Shown here: positions 5,614 through 7,687 of the stretch, piece after piece
Position numbering within the stretch: the first letter of the stretch is position 1
Layout of the letters: each line of letters opens with the position of its first letter
Source: Planctomycetales bacterium
GTDB lineage: Bacteria; Planctomycetota; Planctomycetia; Isosphaerales; Isosphaeraceae
Length of the DNA: 7,687 nucleotides
NCBI GenBank assembly: GCA_027451455.1
Contig: DAIDJI010000249.1
Coordinates: 1-7,687 of the forward strand
Direction: 5' to 3'
Position numbers and translations under genes: made by a program
Notes under the pieces: generated by a model
Seen by the model: only the letters and a program-made list of their open reading frames with translations
The model's database searches: none
Told to the model about the DNA's origin: nothing

Positions 5614-6326
5614 TCGCCCGGAACACCTCGATCGTAGTGCTGGCTGCCATCATCCCAGGCCTCGCCGGGGCTCAGAACACTACTGCCACCAGCGATCGAC
5701 TGGGCCTCGGCGACCTCTCGGCCTATGCCAAGGCGCTGAAGGGGCAGCCGACCGCCAGCGTCATGCAACCCCTGCACGAGCCAGTTGAGGTCTCGTTCCG
5801 TAACCTGTGGAACCACCCTTCCGAATATCTCGGCCACCGTGTGATGATCCGGGGGCGGCTCGAACGGACCTTCCGCCAGGGGACGGTTGGCGAATTCCCT
5901 CCCCTGGCGGAGTCGTGGATCTTCTCCAAAACGGGTGACCCATTCTGCGCCGTCTACCCCCTGTCCTCTGGTAATCCTCGACAGACCACCGGCCAACCGG
6001 TCCGTTTCACAGGGACATTCCTTCGGACCATCCGATATGGGGCCAGCGACGGTGATCGATTGGCACCTCTGATCGTCGGCGACCAGCCCCCGGCTCCTGA
6101 CAATCCGAACCGGGCCGATTCGCCCGAGAGCCATCCCCGAGAGGCCGGAAGGATCGAGTCCGGCAACCCGTCGCTCGCCCTCTGCTTGATCGCAATCGCA
6201 GCGATGCTGGTCGCGACCCGCCATGTCCGCCTCTCACGCCAACGGACTCGCACTGGCCCGGGGCGCTCCCCCGATCCCGCAAACCCGTCACTGCGATTCG
6301 TTGACTCTCCTGACGAGCGGCCGTGA
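5610..6326 (+). CDS. Exported, C-terminally anchored protein of unknown function with repeated motif
   Basis: A 238-residue protein I cannot name. Residues 1-21 are a signal peptide (hydrophobic 8-19, cleavage near AGA-QN), so the body is probably periplasmic. The domain at about 59-157 begins VSFRNLWNHPSEYLGHRVMI and contains the same pattern twice: G-x2-V-x-[IF]-x-G-x-[LF]-x-R-T at 75-87 and 128-140. Two beta-hairpin-like halves are suggested, perhaps OB-fold-like, but this is inference. It closes with DGDRLAPLIVG (147-157). A Pro/Asp/Glu-rich linker precedes a membrane helix (about 188-203) and a basic tail (RHVRLSRQR), the expected orientation for a cytoplasmic end. ATG 5610 is chosen over upstream in-frame codons because it overlaps the ExbD stop, has AGAGG (5597-5601) 8 nt away and gives the signal peptide. 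Position suggests an accessory or regulator of the ExbB/ExbD motor. Confidence 0.85.
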   Translation: MIARNTSIVVLAAIIPGLAGAQNTTATSDRLGLGDLSAYAKALKGQPTASVMQPLHEPVEVSFRNLWNHPSEYLGHRVMIRGRLERTFRQGTVGEFPPLAESWIFSKTGDPFCAVYPLSSGNPRQTTGQPVRFTGTFLRTIRYGASDGDRLAPLIVGDQPPAPDNPNRADSPESHPREAGRIESGNPSLALCLIAIAAMLVATRHVRLSRQRTRTGPGRSPDPANPSLRFVDSPDERP

Positions 6327-6344
6327 TCCCTTCTGATCAGGGGA
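6327..6344. terminator. Hairpin between convergent genes
   Basis: TCCCT (6327-6331) pairs with AGGG-bulged G-A (6339-6344) around a 7-nt loop. It lies in the 27-bp gap between the operon's last stop and the stop of the minus-strand zinc-ribbon gene. No T-run on either side; a weak two-way terminator at best. Confidence 0.3.
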
Positions 6345-6353
6345 CGACTTACA

Positions 6354-6680
6354 TCAACTCCGGCCAAGACCATCTCCCGTACGATCCGAATCGAGCCGGC
6401 CCGTCCGACGATTCCCCGTTATCCCGCCGCCGGCATGAACCGGAGAACCAGAGCCTTCCGAAGACTCGGGATCAGGCAGGTGGAACGTGATAGCGCCGTC
6501 TCCATCCACCAGAAACCAGGCTAGGCACGATCGACACGTACCCAGCAACCGATCGGGCAACCGTTCGTCCGGCTGATGAAGCGAGAGAGTCCTGGCGCAA
6601 CTCGGGCAGAGAATCCGGGCGGAATCCTCATCCTCGGATCCGCCTGGGCTGTTCGAAAAATGAGACCGTACGGCGGTCAT
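6354..6680 (-). CDS. Small zinc-ribbon protein, function unknown
   Basis: A 108-residue protein with CPSC at 25-28 and CRSC at 49-52, separated by 20 residues: two knuckles of a zinc ribbon that should bind one Zn ion. Between and after them are ARTLSLHQPDERLPDRLLG and the strand-like AWFLVDGDGAITFHLP, a usual rubredoxin-like or zinc-ribbon layout. The N-terminal 22 residues and the Ser/Gly/Arg-rich tail from about 70 look disordered. No signal peptide or membrane segment, so it is probably cytoplasmic. The start is well supported: reading on the minus strand, GGAGGT (plus-strand 6687-6692) lies 6 nt before ATG. Its stop faces the ExbB/ExbD operon's stop across 27 bp. Such folds bind DNA, RNA or protein; nothing here decides which. 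Confidence 0.82.
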   Translation of the reverse strand: MTAVRSHFSNSPGGSEDEDSARILCPSCARTLSLHQPDERLPDRLLGTCRSCLAWFLVDGDGAITFHLPDPESSEGSGSPVHAGGGITGNRRTGRLDSDRTGDGLGRS

Positions 6681-7061
6681 CGGCGTACCTCCAGGCGGTC
6701 AGTGCAGGGGTCATGCACACGGCCCGCGCTGACATCCTCCGTGATGAGATGTTTCGGGGAGCAACTGATAGGTTTAATCATTGTATTCAAAACCGCCTTG
6801 GTATGGCAATAGATTTCCCGGTAAACCGCTTAAAAATGCGGGACAAAGAAAGTGCGAGGTCGCTCACGTTTTTGGCCATCTCCGGTACATCACGAGGAGG
6901 GCTGGCGTCTGTCATCACATTTTTTTGCATCAGGGTTGCGAAAGGCCCAGCAATGCGGGATGATCGAATAGTGAAGGATGGGTCTGGCGACGAGGCCTAT
7001 TGGATTCTTCCGTCGACCGGCATGGACTTACTGTAAGAGTCCCACCGGAAAGGTGTCCACC
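6681..7061. other. Relatively AT-rich, gene-free divergent intergenic region
   Basis: This stretch lies between the starts of two divergent genes. I found no supported protein: open frames at 6713-7036 and 6781-6963 have unlike-protein composition and no family motif. It holds the promoter for the minus-strand gene (6780-6809), a small hairpin with CCGC (6826-6829) and GCGG (6838-6841) around TTAAAAAT, and a T7 run at 6920-6926 without a preceding stem. For the plus-strand gene a weak pair, TTGCGA and GATGAT 17 bases apart around 6937-6965, is the best I see. Compared with its surroundings, about 6760-6930 is visibly richer in A and T. Confidence 0.5.
6780..6809 (-). promoter_or_regulatory. 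Sigma70-like promoter for the zinc-ribbon gene
   Basis: On the minus strand TTGCCA (plus 6804-6809, 5 of 6 matches) and TACAAT (plus 6780-6785, 5 of 6 matches) are 18 bases apart. Initiation near 6773 gives a leader of about 90 nt before the ATG at 6680. It is the best-scoring promoter pair by eye in this intergenic region. Confidence 0.48.
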
Positions 7062-7532
7062 ATGAGGCATCTCTCGATTCTGGGGACGACGGTTTGCACG
7101 GTGATATTCCTGACGCTTCCGGCGGCGGGGCAAACTGGCACCCCTCTGATCGCGCGGGCGAAGCGACCTGAGGCCAGCATTCCACCTCCGCCGCTTCCGT
7201 TGATCCATGCGCACGGGTCCGTCCATACTTCGATATCGACGGGTCGGATGGGAACGGGCCGGAGCCTATCGAGGAGGCGATCGGGACGGAGTGCCCCGCT
7301 ACCCCCGCCCCCAATCCCAATTGGTTCTTCGTTCGCGGCGAGTGGACGTAGTGAGCCGGCCATGGTCGGAATGGACTCGTCGGGACGGATAGACCGGTCG
7401 GGCCATGTGGTCGGATTCTACCCGAGTATACGTGGAAGGACGCCGGTCACATCCAATGCTTCGGTGGCTCGCAATGTCCCGTCGAATACCTCTGTGCGCG
7501 AGAATCCACAAAGTAAGGCCTATCCGCATTAA
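7062..7532 (+). CDS. Small proline-rich secreted protein, unknown function
   Basis: A predicted 156-residue exported protein without recognisable family. Residues 1-23 are a good signal peptide (MRH, hydrophobic 5-20, cleavage AAG-QT). The rest is low-complexity, rich in Ser, Arg, Gly and Pro, with many basic residues. A motif recurs at a 40-residue interval: PPPPLP at 41-46 and PPPPIP at 81-86. No membrane helix or enzyme motif follows. I chose ATG 7062 because AAGGTG (7050-7055) lies 6 nt upstream and the signal peptide starts there; the frame is open further upstream (to 6978) but without coding character. Its TAA ends one base from the stop of the converging minus-strand frame. The signal peptide and Shine-Dalgarno sequence make it likely real; the low-complexity body leaves some doubt. 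Confidence 0.6.
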   Translation: MRHLSILGTTVCTVIFLTLPAAGQTGTPLIARAKRPEASIPPPPLPLIHAHGSVHTSISTGRMGTGRSLSRRRSGRSAPLPPPPIPIGSSFAASGRSEPAMVGMDSSGRIDRSGHVVGFYPSIRGRTPVTSNASVARNVPSNTSVRENPQSKAYPH

Positions 7533-7533
7533 T

Positions 7534-7686
7534 TCAATCGGTTTCCGCCCCGACTGGTCCGCCCGGTGGAAGCATCGACGCGAGGGGGCATGCTTCACAT
7601 CGTGGAACGGTGACCCGGCAGAAATGCGAGGCCAGCCAAGTCATCCCGGCCGCCGCCTCGCCAAGTCGAACCGAGTCATTGCCAGC
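7534..7686 (-). CDS. Possible C-terminus of an endonuclease III / HhH-GPD-type DNA glycosylase (truncated by window edge)
   Basis: A minus-strand frame enters from the right edge and runs 50 codons to a TGA (plus 7534-7536). Near its end it reads FCRVTVPRCEACPLASML. The spacing C-x6-C-x2-C followed by PL matches the iron-sulfur loop (C-x6-C-x2-C-x5-C) of endonuclease III and MutY, which excise damaged or mismatched bases. The residue expected to be the fourth Cys is Leu. The preceding GMTWLASHFC resembles the helix before that loop in the family. The tail PPGGPVGAETD is short and extends past the loop. The catalytic helix-hairpin-helix, Lys and Asp would lie outside the window and cannot be checked. 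The match rests on a short motif, so this is a tentative call. Confidence 0.45.
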   Translation of the reverse strand, partial: AGNDSVRLGEAAAGMTWLASHFCRVTVPRCEACPLASMLPPGGPVGAETD

Positions 7687-7687
7687 G

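Noticed and set aside
5535..6224. 229-residue minus-strand open frame opposite the exported unknown
   Set aside because: It shows no domain or export signal, while the plus strand carries a signal peptide, repeated motif and membrane anchor in one frame.
6915..6930. T7 run as a possible terminator
   Set aside because: No stable stem precedes the T-run on the plus strand, and there is no gene upstream on that strand for it to end.
6713..7036. 107-residue plus-strand frame in the gap between the zinc-ribbon and proline-rich genes
   Set aside because: No ribosome-binding site, no recognisable motif, and its codons do not show the strong third-position GC of local genes; it also covers the promoter of the minus-strand gene.
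7569..7596. Hairpin GAAGCAT / ATGCTTC with a 14-nt loop
   Set aside because: No T-run follows, and it falls within the minus-strand frame that looks coding, so a terminator role is not supported.

Overview
The window is GC-rich bacterial chromosome. Its gene content fits a planctomycete, probably near Isosphaeraceae: a secreted protein with a PEP-CTERM-type C-terminus, an ExbB with a signal-peptide-like N-terminus followed by two ExbD-type genes, and several small exported or zinc-ribbon proteins. This taxonomic guess is inference from gene style. No rRNA, tRNA, CRISPR array, insertion sequence or phage gene was seen.

Layout, left to right. The 3' end of an FKBP-type prolyl isomerase gene (2-226) is followed by a GC-rich hairpin. 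A promoter-like pair (291-318) then precedes a secreted PEP-CTERM-like protein (470-1306), which has a hairpin just after its stop. After about 370 bases without a convincing gene comes a haemolysin III/PAQR-family membrane protein (1678-2595), closed by a clear intrinsic terminator (2629-2666). An Rrf2-family repressor (2852-3331) follows, with repeat elements around its predicted promoter.

The core is a four-gene, same-strand cluster at 3431-6326: ExbB/TolQ, ExbD/TolR 1, ExbD/TolR 2, and an exported, membrane-anchored protein of unknown function with an internally repeated motif. The last three genes are joined by two ATGA stop/start overlaps, so they are very probably translationally coupled. 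Together they look like a proton-motive-force-driven inner-membrane motor plus a dedicated accessory protein. No TonB or outer-membrane receptor is present in the window.

A minus-strand zinc-ribbon protein (6354-6680) converges on this operon. It has a strong Shine-Dalgarno sequence and its own promoter-like boxes. A gene-poor, relatively AT-rich stretch (6681-7061) separates it from a small proline-rich secreted protein (7062-7532). At the right edge, a minus-strand reading frame (7534-7686) resembles the iron-sulfur C-terminus of an endonuclease III/HhH-GPD glycosylase.

I did not find a clear, complete new defence or mobile system. The best leads are the coupled ExbB/ExbD/ExbD/unknown operon with its repeat-containing fourth protein, and the cysteine-laddered loop in the HlyIII protein.
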